Positions 1 to 12,126 of a DNA stretch of 64,000 nucleotides are shown piece after piece. The notes beneath the pieces are model-generated. The model had not been told where the DNA came from. It saw only the letters and a program-made list of their open reading frames with translations, and did no database searches. The position numbers and the translations under genes are program-made. This stretch comes from Tubulanus polymorphus (lineage: Eukaryota > Nemertea > Palaeonemertea > Tubulaniformes > Tubulanidae): contig NC_134031.1 in NCBI RefSeq assembly GCF_964204645.1, positions 3,455,001 to 3,519,000 of the forward strand. Direction: 5' to 3'. Position 1 is the first letter of the stretch. Every line of letters starts with the position of its first letter.

Positions 1-614
1 TCTAGGTACGTTGACTATTTGAGAATACTAAAAATGTTCAGATTTGGTTTCAAAATTAGATAAGCTAAGTGCGTAGTAGATGTAGTAAAATGATCGAGAT
101 AGCCGGCTATGTCACTATGGATATATGATACTCAAATGCAGCTGGAATTCGTGCTGAAAAACCTCACATAATCGTAGTTACAACACTGCAGGTGTTTTAT
201 TAGTGAAACTAGACTAAACTGACTTATATCTGTAACATTGGTATGTGAAATGCACTGTTACCTAAGTACGGTATTTGAAGCAAATTCACGATCCGTCCAA
301 CTATATTCAAGACAAAAGAATTAATTCATTAAACATAGTTTCGGTCAAATGATTTATCTATTGAACCTTAAACATTTCAAAAGACATGTAAAACTAAAGA
401 ACTATATCATCTATTCTGCATCTATTCCAATTGAGCATTTTATGATTGAAGATAGTGAAATTGAATATTTCTGTTTCAAAGAGTGTTAGGCCTACAATGA
501 ATTGAATATTTTAAAAACTTGTGTCGATAAATCTTTCTAAATACAAATAAGTACAAACTCCATAGAACATTTCACTGGTAATTCAAAACTTTGTTTGAAG
601 ATATTTGCAAGAAC

Positions 615-708
615 AGGATCCAGTTCCACTGTGAATTCGAGTTTACTCTCAGTGACAATGAGTTTATTTCCGATGAGTTAACTCTTGAATTCACCCGGGA
701 ATGGCACC
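615..708. repeat. Dispersed palindromic repeat, family A (copy 1)
   Basis: The block starts GGATCCAGTTCCAC and carries the GAGTTAACTC-type core also seen at 11,133, 20,916 and 59,728. The termini are partly complementary, so the unit can fold into a hairpin of about 100 bp. This copy is more degraded than the one at 11,133. Confidence 0.5.
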
Positions 709-1439
709 TTTCTGATTAATCTAACCATTTCGCTACTGTGCCTTAACTCGACATGTATAAAAATGTTATTGTTATCATATATTTTTAATGGTTGGATACT
801 ATCCTATCTTTCGGCGATCGATGTAATATTTCAGTGATGCTATATATGCTTTGTCACATGATGAGGCTTTTGCGGTATACATGCAGCCTGCAGGGTAGTG
901 TCAACGATATATTCACGATGAAAGGCATGCTTCCAAGGGCGTGGTGCGCGCATGCAATCGGCTTAACTGCTCGGCGCCTTTGATGTGAGTTTTTTGCCGA
1001 TTCGGCTTGATTCATCTCGACGGCAATATTTAATACGCACGCGAATGCCTCCCTCCTACGGACAGTAAATACGCCTAAAGTAGATTCCGACTAATTCGGT
1101 ATCAGTCAATCGGAGGAATTTCACTGAAAAATTTATGCCGAAAACCTTCTTTTTTTCGATTTCAACTCGGGGAAAAATATCTATGTCCAAATGAGTTCGA
1201 GTAAGGCATAGTTTACGTGCATGTAATAATTTTATACTAAAATGTAAAATTAACGATAAAGGGCATATAGTATATTTAAGACCTACTTCTCTTTGTTTAA
1301 AAAAAAACAGCGAAAGATAAAATAGAATGTCGAGAAATGTTCGATTGTCGATGATCAGGACGACGAGTGAACTGCCTTCGGGATTTGAATATCGACGGGT
1401 AAACAACAACCGTATTACGGTTTGTTCATAAATAGAAAC

Positions 1440-1649
1440 TGCGTCTCGCGGATTGAAACGCTGAAGGGCTTCGTTTCGTTATTATTTTCTGACATGCGTA
1501 CATACAACGGATTTTGTCGTTGTCAAGTCGTCGTTCAGCGTCAATTTATTGTCGCGAACATTTTTTCGCGTTGTATCGTCTCGACACGTTGACGGCGCCG
1601 GCGTCTGCTTACCCTATAGAAATCCTGGGGTCACTTATATTTCGTTCAG
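1440..1649 (+). promoter_or_regulatory. Possible promoter and 5' noncoding exon of ATF6
   Basis: The stretch is richer in CG dinucleotides than its surroundings and ends in a strong donor, CAG followed by GTATGT at 1650. There is a usable acceptor (CTCTGTCAG) at 3070-3078, 14 bases ahead of the favoured ATF6 start codon. This would suit a 5' untranslated exon spliced to the first coding exon. It is an inference from splice signals only. Confidence 0.3.
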
Positions 1650-2012
1650 GTATGTTAAACGCTATTTGTAGGATACAAACGACGTACGGATTCATTTTTC
1701 ACAGTATTAGTCGTATTTCACTTGTGTTGCCGCGTGATTGGTTGTTTTCGTCAGATTCGCCCGAGATTAAGTTTTCGGCGTGTTTTCATTATTGTGATTA
1801 TCAATTCTATTTTTTCGTAGTCGTCGGCATTTTATTTATTTAGAAATTTGTCGTCGTAACTGAGTTTAGTTTTTTCTGCGTATTTCCTATTATCAAATTT
1901 GCAGTCGTTTTGAAAATAACCCGTAATGATTCCCCGCAGTTTGGCATCTGAAGTCTTTTTACCAACAACCATGTCATGACCATTCGGACCATTACCTGTA
2001 AGGTGTCATAGC

Positions 2013-2275
2013 TATATCCTCCCCACCAGGGATTCGAACCCGATGGCATCGAGACTCGCCACGATAGAACGAAACCCTGCCGCACTAGCCCGAGCTTAGA
2101 TGATGTCATTATTAGCCAATCAGATATCCCGTTTGATTTTAGCCCAGGATTTTCCAAATATAGCTTATCTGTGAAATTTGTCTCAGCGATTGTTGAATGA
2201 ACAATCTGATTGGTGCTGCAACTTTTTGCGCGGTAAACCTGCGCACTCTGGCGAGTGTAACTGAGAGTGCTTTGG
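2013..2275. mobile_element. Fold-back repeat with tRNA-like arm (copy 1)
   Basis: The left part reads, on the minus strand, as a tRNA-like head with a B-box-type GGTTCGAATCCC. It is followed by a core containing AGCCAATCAGA and, about 110 bases on, its inverse TCTGATTGG. Head and core match the copy at 31,391-31,745 over most of their length. It looks like a short non-autonomous element derived from a tRNA gene. The right arm is eroded here. It is not a functional tRNA gene, as no cloverleaf can be drawn. Confidence 0.6.
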
Positions 2276-2554
2276 TTTATTTTGTATTTCGGTTAACCAT
2301 GAAATAATTCGGCCTGTTCTGGTAAGGTAAATTGTAGTCAAGCTTTTGATTTAGTCAATAGTTTAGTAAAGTATATTAGACGCAGAGCGAGGATTTACGA
2401 CATTATGAATCATATACATTTGTACTGATGTGATTATAGTTAAAAAATATAGCAATAGATAATTCTTGAATAAATTTTTAACACCGTGGTGTTTTAGTGA
2501 GTTGTTGGATGATTTCGTGGTGTTTGAGTGAGTTGTTGGATGATTTCAGGCCCT

Positions 2555-2766
2555 TTATAGGAAGTACATGGTCGGATTAAACCGTCTTGATGTAAGAACT
2601 TCCTGTACACACTGATCACTTGGGAATTCTTGAGGCCAATATCTCTTCAATTCAGCTATGAAATCAGTTGATTGTTCTCTACGAGATGATGAAGTATTCT
2701 GTGTAAAAACGACTTCATGTTTGCGAGTCGTCTTGTACAGCTGTTTCCAACGCTCGTGACGTCCGT
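2555..2766 (-). CDS. Candidate terminal coding exon of an unidentified gene
   Basis: On the minus strand a good acceptor (pyrimidine-rich tract ending CGGCAG) precedes an open frame of about 70 codons that ends in TAA at 2557-2555. The peptide is rich in charged and aromatic residues, for example ELKRYWPQEFPSDQC, and ends NPTMYFL. This looks more like real protein than the surrounding chance frames. I do not recognise the family. No upstream exon with a convincing donor is visible between 2,770 and 3,050, so it could be an orphan exon, a pseudogene piece, or an exon of a minus-strand gene overlapping the ATF6 5' end. It could also be chance. Confidence 0.35.
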
Positions 2767-3092
2767 CTGCCGGTAACAAAAACAATTCACTTTTTTCTAA
2801 AGCCGTGTATTTTCATTGTCCTATTCATAATCAGTCCTGAGAGAGCGAAGTAATATCAGTGAAGATATCGCCGGTGCATTGATTGGATCGTAGTTCGTCT
2901 GCTATAGCGACCATCAATGATTTATCTATTGGTTTATTGTATTAAATCGTATCACTATGTTGGCGAAGAATTTATCATTTTTTTTAATCGAAAAATAACA
3001 TATTGATTGCATGAAATCGATACATTGCCAAGTCGATATACGGGCACATGCTGGTGCGTTACACGGGTCTCTGTCAGGATACTAGACGAGAT

Positions 3093-6000
3093 ATGGATGA
3101 ATATTGCTATTACAATGTTTTTGACGAATTGTTTGGTGCGAATCTAACGAGTATGTTTGTTTATTCATCGGTTGCTTTTGGTATTTGATCAGAACTTTAT
3201 TTGATTTGATTTGGAGTCCGTTACAAACCCACCCGTCCTGCCGGGAGTGTCTGTAGTTTTTCTATCATAATCTGTAGTTCATCATATCCAGCATAGAATA
3301 TAGTGATGAAATCTTTCGAGGGACCAGAAAATGTGTTCGTTATTGTTATTGATTATAGTGGAACCTCATTAAAACGAACCCTAAGGACTCACTGTAGGCA
3401 ATTGTTATTTCATCGAATGGGAATGAAAAACCTTTCTGAACTAAATGTTTTTTTTTTCATTTCAGAGGACCATCTGTCCCGTCTCGATGATATCCCGGAT
3501 ATTTTGGATTTCGACCCGTCGTTCTGCTCCGATGATTTGTTACAACAGTTACAAGGAGATTTGGAGGTAATGGCTTTCTGAAGTCACTTATTACCGATCT
3601 TGATATACAACATGTTAACATACTTTCTGGTTTTTTTTATATGCAAGATGTACATACCTTATGTTTTATTGATATACAAAATGTACATGCTTTCTGTTTT
3701 CTTGATATACAAAATGTACATACTTTCTGTTTTCTCGATATACAAAATGTACATACTTTCTGTTTTCTTGATATACAAGATGTACACACTTTCTGTTTTC
3801 TTGATATACAAGATGTACATACTTTCTGTTTTCTACAACGGTTTGGTTTGTTCGAATTTCTAGGGTCAAATCCCGATGTTGTACGAAGATGGATTTCCGG
3901 GTTTTTACGATTCACAAATGAATCAGTGCGACAGCGAGGACAGCGGTATTTCTGTGAAACAGGAGCCGCTGTCCCCGGCGCCGTCATTCAGCTCCGACTC
4001 CGACTCCAGTCAGGTATGTATATAGTCCGTCCGCTTAATTCAGATTGGTCAATGATGCTTATCAAGTGGAGAATTGCTGATTCGATCGAGGATAATTCCA
4101 TTAAGAACCTCGGGCCGATATAAACTTAAAACAGGGATTAACACGATTCATTTTCAGTTGAGCTAGCCTACAGGTTAAGATTAACACCAGTCTATAAAAC
4201 TGGGCCCCAGATTACTCATTAGAAATTTCTTATAAAGTTCACTCTAAATAATCTTTGGTCATCCATATCAAATATCTAGGCCTTTACTCTTTCAAATCTG
4301 TAACTGATGAATTTCTTAACTGATGGAAGCTTTCTCCAACTTTTTCTGTTTAAAATCTGTTAATTGTGTTTTTCCATCAAAACCTTTAATTTGAAATTAA
4401 TTTTCAGGTATACAGCATGATGGACTACCAAGTGACACCCCCGGGCATTCCTGAACTGAAATTAGACAGTCCACCGCTTACGCCTCCGCACACGACCGTC
4501 TATTCTCACATACCGCAGCAAAACAATATGGCTCCCATGGCAGTCTCCGGCATCGCGACATCTACGATTCCGTCTGTCGGAAATACCACGCAAATACGAG
4601 TCGTAAATAATCTAACGTCGCCTCAACGTAAATCCAGCCCGACGGTGACGCGTTCGATCGTGTGCCCTCGCGCGACGTCGGTCTCGGCGACCGCCGGGGC
4701 GCCGTCTAGCGTACACGTGCTACCCGTAAAACAGAATAACAACGGCGGCGGTAATCTGATGCGCGAGGTCACCATTAAAGTAGAGAACGGCACGACGAAA
4801 ATAGTGTCGGATAAAAATCTCAATCAGATATTGAACAATAAAGTGAAAATCATTCCAAAACCGTCGTCGGTCAGTAACGCTTCAGCCGGTGAGTAATTAC
4901 CGAGTAGAACCTTTTTAATTGCTTGTAGAGTCAAATTTAAACTGGGTCCTGAAGAAAAGTTGAACTTTCATCTCTTTAATGCTCTCTTACAGGTTGAATG
5001 ATTGAACGGAAACCGTTCTATTAGAATAGCCATATTCAAATGCGCTGAATAGTTATAAGTGAAAGCAATCGAAACCCACCACATATACAAATTTGAGGTT
5101 GAAAATGAAATTTGTCGTTGTTGAAAAGGATATTTTTAGAAATAATCTAACAATGGTCTCTGGCGACAGATCTTAACTTTCAGCGATAATACATTTCAGT
5201 TTTTAATCTTGGATCTATATGTAGAAGCCTTTCTGTTTTATAACTTAGTTTAACTGCAGAACTATGAAGCGTCGCTATGTTGCTAGAATATGTGAACAGT
5301 TTCGCTCACGTGTGAAATATAGTGTTGTGTAGATTGATACAAACTACGAAAATCTACGGTAGTTTATGACAAAACAGAACCCAGCACCATACGTAGTTCT
5401 TAGTTAACTGAGACTACTGAGTATGATTAGTCCAACTGTGTAACTGAGTCCAGAATTTTAGTTTAAAAAATGTATTGGAAAAATGTTTTATCTTCTGCTA
5501 GCTACGAATTCGGGGAAGCCGTTGGTGCTGACTGCTGAGGAGTTCGCTAAACTCACTACTCAGGGCGTTCTGAAACTCACCCCAACCACTACTACGACTT
5601 CTACTAGCAACGAAGATATAAAACCAGTCATTCCGAAACCAACCGTCGTGCCATCACCAGCTTCGCGAATTATTAATCCTACCCATCCCTCTATAGATTA
5701 TGAGGTTCGTACGTTTGAACTGAAAATGTATGACCTTTTGTCTTTACATTTTCTAGATATTTGACTATTGTTCAAAATATTTCATGTTTTAAAACATTTT
5801 TTCTAGGTTCTTCACATTGGATATAATATCTGATGTTCTTATGTGCACTTTTCAAAATTTTCTATCCCTAAAACATTAAACAGTACTCTCCAATTCCTAA
5901 TGTTTGAATTCGAGTTGCTTTTCCTCATTGTCATTTTCACATCATTTGCGCATCTATGAAAAATGTTGCTGATTTTTCTTGCCGTTTTTCTATTTCGATA

Positions 6001-9000
6001 GTCGAAAGCCATAAAACGACAACAAAGGATGATTAAGAATCGCGAGTCAGCTTGTCTGTCGAGAAAACGTAAAAAAGAGGTAACTCAGTGGATAATTCCC
6101 CAAATTCATGATATCACCGATTTCAGTCTTCAAATTTTGATGAAATTCCAGATCTGCCAATTATTTATGATTTTCAGTATTTTGTCACCATTTGAGCCCG
6201 AGAGATACTGATTTTATTGGTTTATTGCATACATAAAAATGTTACTGAGGGTCTTATTGTTGATTACCGATTAATTTGAACATTTCATATTTCAAATGTT
6301 CCTGAAAGCGTTACTGATAGCACTGTTCAGAGTTTGGCAGCCCTGAGGGTGTTGGTAGTGTTGAGTTTCATGAAATTCTAATTTTTCGTATGGTGTTTAT
6401 TTGAAGTATGTGACGGCTGTAGAAGAACGTTTGAAACAGTTTAACTCAGAAAACGATCGACTAAAACAAGAAAATGAAACGTTAAAACGAAAAATTGACG
6501 CCCTCCTATCAGAGGTATGTATAGAATAGGGCTCTCAGATCGATGTGAAAAATCTTGAAAATGTTTGGAAAAATTCAAGAAAAGTGTCGGTCAAAGTATC
6601 TCAGTATAATTTGTGGAAAATCTTGGAAAATTACTAAAAAAAATGTGAAAAATTCTGGTATTTCCTTGTGAGAAAAGCTAATTATAAGGATGTAAAATAA
6701 TGTGAGAATTCCTGAACTCATTGATCTAATCCGTGCAATGTATAATTGTCTAGTAATAGCATATCTTGTTTCCATCCTCTCTTCGGCCATTTGCAAAATA
6801 TGTGCACTACATTCGATTGTTATAAGCATTATGTAGATAGGTCTGTTTAACTGTGAAAATGTTTTTCAGAACGAGCGTTTGAAAGCTACGTATCCATCCA
6901 GTAAGAAAGCGGCGTGTTTGTTGGCTTGTCTACTGTTCCTCACATTAAATCTGGGCTCATTAAGGTAAGATACAGTCAACATAGAATACGTATGTAATAC
7001 GATGATTATTGACCAGTTCATACATCCCACAATTTTCACTGTCTGCTTTAAGTTTTCACATCGTTTAGCTTCCAACTAGAATTGGAGTTAAGATGTACTA
7101 AAGAACACACTTAGCGTTGTACTAGTCCATCACCCATTTATACACTGCACTGTGGTGTAGACTCACTGACAGGGTTGAACAAGTGTTGACTGTCAAAAAC
7201 ATTTCTGCGCCATTCTCTCAGTAATTAGAGTACGTTTCTTTTTCGTTGTAGTTTAAAAAGTATTTTCCCGACAAGCAACGAACAATTGAACACAGGCCTC
7301 ACAGCCAGAAACATCCACCACGGACGCACGTTAATGTCCGTAATCGAGGACGGTAGTACGGGCAGCCAAACGGATGGCAGACGTAATCTGACGAACTTCG
7401 AAAAGACGATGCGCGACATACGCGATTCGGTCCTGCGCGAGAATAACACGCGCGAAGATGTTCAACTGTTAAAACGACTAGAAACGCTGGGGTCGTTGTC
7501 GATGTGTTCAACGGAATTTAACCGCACTGAATCGGACAGGTAAGTTCACACTGCTACTGTGGCAAGTGAGGATTCCATGAGGATCTGTCAGGTTTTCTAG
7601 TGGTTACTCAGTTACAGCGCTTTAATTTCTACATTTCGGTTAAATTTGAAACAATTTTTCTCCTCATTAGTCAATTAATTTGGAAGCCTAAAAATCGGAT
7701 TTAGAAGCTAAAAAATCCAGCTCAAATTTCATTGAAAGTGAACTAATTTTAGTACAAATAACTCCAAGTGTCCATTGTTCATTGTTCAAGTCCATTGTTG
7801 CACCATATTCCTCATTGAATTCTTTGAAAAAGAAGTTAAAATTGGACCTTGATTTTAAAGGACCGGATGAAATGGATTTTCTCGTGAACTGACTCGCAAG
7901 ATGTCTTTATTTACGGGTATCATACGGGGTTTGTTGTAGATTGACCAATGAGTTAACCGGTTGGGTGCTAGGACACAAGAACGCCGCGATGAAACTGAAA
8001 ATGACCGAAGCCGAACAACTGAGGTCTCAGTTCCTGAATAAGTTCACGAAAAAGCGGCGCCCAAAGAAAAAACACACCGGCAAACTAGTTTGGAATAAAG
8101 CACGACCGAGCTCAAGGTAAATCAGGGAAAAATCATATGATACATTCTGATTTCAGAAAGAAAAGAAATTTAAGGAAATCATTCTACTTATTTTGTGAAA
8201 TTGTCTATTTTCAGCGGGCAAAACTTTGAAGTGCAACTGTTCAATCACCAGGAACGAGTTTATTACGATTTTATGGACATTATTCAAAGGCGTAACGACA
8301 CGTTTTACGTGGTCTCTTTCAGAAAGGTTAGATAGATTTCATTAAGATCATTTCAAAAATTGTATTTATTTAGAAAATTAACCGCATGAATTTTATTTTT
8401 GCAGGACCATTTACTACTACCAGCACTAGCGCATAATAAGACTATGCGTCCTCGTATGTCATTGTTAATGCCAGCTGTTACATATAATGGTAAGGGCATG
8501 TTGGTTGTCACCAATTGATTTGAATGCTAGGATTTTTCTGTCGGACTTCATGAATCTCGTAGAACTATGTGTTCTACTTGGTAACATGTGTTCTAACTGA
8601 TATTATGGGATTAAAAGAGACAATTGTTCTTTTGATTTAATCTGAACCAGACTTCTTCAATATACCCATCGATTGTGTTTATCGATCAGGGTGGCCTGAC
8701 ACAGATTACCTGGAAAACTCTCCGAATCAGGAAATGATTTATGAAAAATGAATAAATTGTAACATTTTAAACCAAGAAATTTCTCCATTCACCTGTTGCA
8801 GATTCAGTCGGATTCAAATTTTGTGTTATAACATGGAATGCTCAGGGAATTTGTAAATAAGGGGAAGTGGCCATACTGTTGATTTATTATTTGTCGTTAG
8901 GTGATAAAACCAACCAATTTTATATAGATCGCTGGAGCTTGTAGAAGTAGTTAGAAGTTCCAATCGATTTGTTGAGGATTGCGTAATACGGTTCTTCTTC

Positions 9001-9190
9001 ATTGTCATTTTCAGAAACTATGCAGCCGAAGCCGGGCAGCGTTGCTATGATGCAAATAGACTGCGAGGTTCATAATACACGCTTGATTCACGTCACCGAA
9101 TCCGTCATTCCTACGCAACATCAATCGTCGACATCGCGAGCTGCTGCTGCTAACAAATCCAAATCGAAATGGAACGAAGAAACCCCTTGA
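3093..9190 (+). CDS. ATF6: Cyclic AMP-dependent transcription factor ATF-6 (ER stress sensor)
   Basis: ATF6 is an ER-anchored bZIP factor. Stress sends it to the Golgi, where site-1 and site-2 proteases release the N-terminal activator. Thirteen exons join in frame: 3093-3150, 3466-3566, 3864-4013, 4408-4888, 5502-5704, 6002-6079, 6407-6514, 6870-6964, 7252-7539, 7940-8116, 8215-8326, 8405-8489, 9015-9190 (703 aa; human about 670). In order there are an acidic, Ser-rich activation region, a basic region with [14 protein letters not shown] (about residues 340-357), a leucine zipper to about 400, one transmembrane segment (about 406-425, [14 protein letters not shown]), and a lumenal domain with RRNLT at 468-472, a likely site-1 protease site, plus FYVVSFR and MMQIDC near the end. 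ATG 3093 is chosen because an acceptor lies just upstream; in-frame ATG 3048 would add 15 residues. The first exon rests on phase matching and composition. The rest is secure. Alpha and beta paralogues cannot be told apart. Confidence 0.93.
3600..3836 (+). repeat. 33-bp minisatellite in ATF6 intron 2
   Basis: About seven head-to-tail units of 33 bp share GATATACAAAATGTACATAC then TTTCTGTTTTCTT. The first two units are diverged and the rest nearly identical. Because 33 is divisible by three, several frames stay open on both strands and give false 11-residue repeat peptides. The array ends about 27 bases before the exon 3 acceptor, so its TTTCTGTTTTCT tracts lie in the branch-point and polypyrimidine zone. 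Confidence 0.9.
8690..8890. repeat. Dispersed intronic repeat of the GGTGGCC/CTGGAAAA type
   Basis: This last ATF6 intron contains GGGTGGCCTGAC, then CTGGAAAACTC, and ends in CAGGGAATTTGTAAATAAGG and AAGTGGCCA. The same ordered set, diverged, recurs at 23,186, 23,805, 50,205 and 51,199. The ends GGGTGGCC and GGCCACCC are inverted, as in a non-autonomous DNA transposon. Confidence 0.45.
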
Positions 9191-9348
9191 GGCAGCGTTT
9201 TTATGTAGAAGAGAATTGATTTTTTTTTTCAGTGTTCAACAGCATTTGATACATGTTTTATGTGCTATGTATTCATTTCTGTAATTTTTAACCATTTCAT
9301 GTGTGTTTATGAACAAACACAATAAGCAGACAGATTTGAGCGAACAGC

Positions 9349-9434
9349 TCTGGTAATCAATGAGGTCATCATCCAGAGCAAACAGATCTGTCAATCAATA
9401 AGGTCATCATCCGGAGCAGACGGATCTGTCAATT
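9349..9434 (+). repeat. 38-bp tandem repeat in ATF6 3' UTR
   Basis: Two full units and a partial third begin TCTGtCAATCAATaAGG and contain GGTCATCATCC. They start at 9349, 9387 and 9425, 158 bases or more after the ATF6 stop. Confidence 0.7.
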
Positions 9435-9772
9435 CAGGATGTTTTTAGTAAAAGTTCATTCATTCAAACCTGGTTTCATAACAGATACTGAATTCAATTT
9501 ATTGAATTTCACGACAAGCAGTGATGAATTTTTTTCCATTTCTGTACTGCTAGTCGACTAGCATAGTATAAAAATTAGCAATGTATTTAAGGGGAAATTT
9601 ATGGAGATCCTTACGCTTCTTAGAATCCATAAGGGTTGTGGATTCTTTGAAAATGCGAGTTTCAACTGCATTTTATTACAATGATTATTCATGTATACCA
9701 CCATTTACCATCAACCCGTTCTCGATCATATCTTATAATAATGAGTGAAATGGTAGGTTGTTTGTTTTTTGT

Positions 9773-9814
9773 AATAAAAATTGTCTGATTTTAATGGAAA
9801 TTTTCTAGAATAAA
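9773..9814 (+). terminator. Candidate ATF6 polyadenylation signals
   Basis: Two AATAAA hexamers (9773-9778 and 9809-9814) lie about 600 bases after the stop codon, with T/G-rich sequence nearby. They are the first close pair downstream of the gene. A later one at 13,938 sits directly before a genomic A run, so a longer transcript cannot be excluded. Confidence 0.35.
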
Positions 9815-11132
9815 CCCAAAATGGGTGCGTCTGAAGTATGTATTTTTATATCGCGAGTTAGTGTAGGTAATAAAAATGAGGAATGAAAATGTGGCGATAC
9901 TTTTCATCTCGTTCAGAAAAGTTGTATCTATAAAGGATTATAAATGAAAATGTTTTAATGGATTCTAAATGGTTTTCTATGTGTTTGACGCGTTGTACAT
10001 TACGTGAAAACTATAACTTATTTATTATAAAAAATCATTACTATTGATAATAATGATATTATCATTATTCAGATTATTGATGTTGACTATTGGTACGTGA
10101 TGTGATGATGTAGTTAGCGTTTGTTTTCTATATAAGAGTTTATATAGAGTTTAACACTATTGAAATGCTGTTAGAGCACGATACAGGGATAATTCGCTGT
10201 ATGAACACTTTGAGCTGTGTTTTCTGTATGTGAACTGATGTAGCTGCACCTGCCCAGGTGCCATTCAGATGATGTCAGTTTTTACCCTCCTTTGTTTTCC
10301 CTGATCTATAGATGTATTCTATACGTTGTTTCTGACGTGCTTCGAAGCGAGCGTTATTGATTTCATCCCTATTTTCGAAACTTTTCTGTCTTATAATCGA
10401 TAATGTCTGAGTCACGCGAGTAAAAAGTTTTGGTAAGTCGAGTTGGTATGTTTAACACCAACTCAGTCAAACACATTGGAGTTTCTACATCAGTCCATTC
10501 TCCGACTCAAAGTCTAAGTTGACTTCCAAAGTGATAGCTTGAAACTTGACCGATCACAAAACCAAACGAGACATGAGCTTATGATGGGCTCGCCTTGACG
10601 ATTTCCAAAGCTTCAGCTTCTGTATATTGAATAACATCTCAAGTTTGCCTTTTTGTCTGGCATGTCTTGTACAAGTAATTCAATTACTAATGACATTATT
10701 ATCATTATATTGAGCTCAGTTATAAGGAAATCCCCAATTTTAAACCGCACCAAATGAATGGATTTCTCTACTGTTAACTGTTATAGATTAAGCAAATTTG
10801 GTTTTTGTTTATGATTTCGTTGCTTCTTTTCATACGTTAGTTCTTCGCGATAAAAAGCTGGATTCCTCCGAAAGCTCTTCAAGTCTATTCTGTTCTTCCA
10901 TCGTTTTAATATCTCTAGCAGTATTTTCTTCCTGACTTTTATTTCCATTTTTTGATACTTTTCTTTTTACTTCGTGAAAATGCTATACATTGAATTACGC
11001 ACTGTTCCGACGATGTTCACAAACTACTTTACAATTAGACTCGAAACAAATCAACGATCAACTTGGGAGATTTGTTGAGAAACCTTTCTAGCCTTTCTGT
11101 AAGTTCATGCTTTATAATCTTAGATATCAATC

Positions 11133-11245
11133 TGGACCCAGTTCCACAGTTGTGAGTTAGAGTTAACTCTTGAGTTAAAGTTAGTTCATTTTCAATGAGT
11201 TAATTCGGAGTCAAATCTTAACTCAGAACTGTGGAACTGGACCCA
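11133..11245. repeat. Dispersed palindromic repeat, family A (copy 2, best preserved)
   Basis: The unit begins GGACCCAGTTCCACAG and ends CTGTGGAACTGGACCC, a near-perfect inverted pair. GTTAACTC/GAGTTAA motifs fill the interior, so almost the whole 113 bases can form one hairpin. It has the form of a small MITE. Confidence 0.75.
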
Positions 11246-11406
11246 GGTTGGACAAATCCCAAAAAGAATTTGAATTGAGTTGAGTCTATTGTATTGAATT
11301 CTCTGTTACACAATGAATTGATTGAAATAAGGGTTTTGAGAGTGATTATACTGTTGTAAGTAGTATATACTCGTGGCAAATTTGCGATGGGTGATTAATT
11401 TATAAG

Positions 11407-11439
11407 CCAGTTACAGCATTTAAAGGTAGGATTTAATGG
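11407..11439 (+). repeat. 33-bp direct repeat, copy 1
   Basis: CCAGTTACAGCATTTAAAG then G/A TAGGATTTAATGG occurs here and again at 12,127-12,159, with a single mismatch over 33 bases. Flanks differ. It may be the conserved end of an unrecognised repeat. Confidence 0.7.
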
Positions 11440-12028
11440 TGACTAAAGCGATCTCTGGCTTAATGATAACCAGTCTTTAAACGGTCTTCACTGTTTTTTG
11501 GTTTTACTTAACCGGTATTTGACTAAATCGATTCGTCGAAAAATGTAACCCGAAAACAGATAGTAACAATTTTATACGTTAAATACTGAGATTAATTTGA
11601 TAAAGAATTGATCGACTCGGTCACATCATTTTCACTCGCATGAATTTGTAGCGAAAGGCATTGCAAGACTCTGCCTCCAGTACAAACCTCTGCCACGGGT
11701 ATTTGAGCAACAAATTTGTATACTGGTAGTTTGAATTCAAATGAAATGATGCAATATCTGATTAGCTTCTGATGATGTTGTCATCTTATTACCCTATATG
11801 ATTATAAAATAATATCATTTCCATAAGTGAATATCTGCCTACCCTGTCGTCTAGGGTTTGGTTTGGCACTACGGCAGAGTCTCGCAATATCATCAGGTTC
11901 AGATCCATATGCACAGAAGGCAGTATTGGATGAAAACTGGGACGGAAAAGTCATTTACTTACAAAAAGATGATTTACTTCAGAAGGTTTTGTATGCATAC
12001 GTGTAAATATCAAGCCAGAATTTCAACT

Positions 12029-12070
12029 GGTATTATTATTATATTTATTATTATTATTATTATTATATAA
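12029..12070 (+). repeat. TTA trinucleotide microsatellite
   Basis: The run is built of TTA units with one ATA interruption, in noncoding DNA. Confidence 0.9.
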
Positions 12071-12126
12071 AACTTAAGCTGGGTGTAGGTCAGCCTTGTG
12101 ACATTGACAAGTGCTGAAAATTGAAA

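Larger units (their letters stand above)
1..2012. other. Upstream flank of ATF6, no supported gene
   Basis: Open frames here are short, lack splice context and resemble no family I know. The first 1 kb is AT-rich and plain, apart from a palindromic repeat at 615-708. From about 900 to 1,800 CG dinucleotides become more frequent, as expected near a promoter. Confidence 0.5.

Noticed and set aside
1056..1409. 117-codon minus-strand frame
   Set aside because: No start or splice context, biased composition from T-rich DNA and no family resemblance.
3637..4123. Long open frames with 11-residue repeats on both strands
   Set aside because: They are the 33-bp minisatellite read in several frames; the plus-strand one runs into ATF6 exon 3 in the wrong frame.
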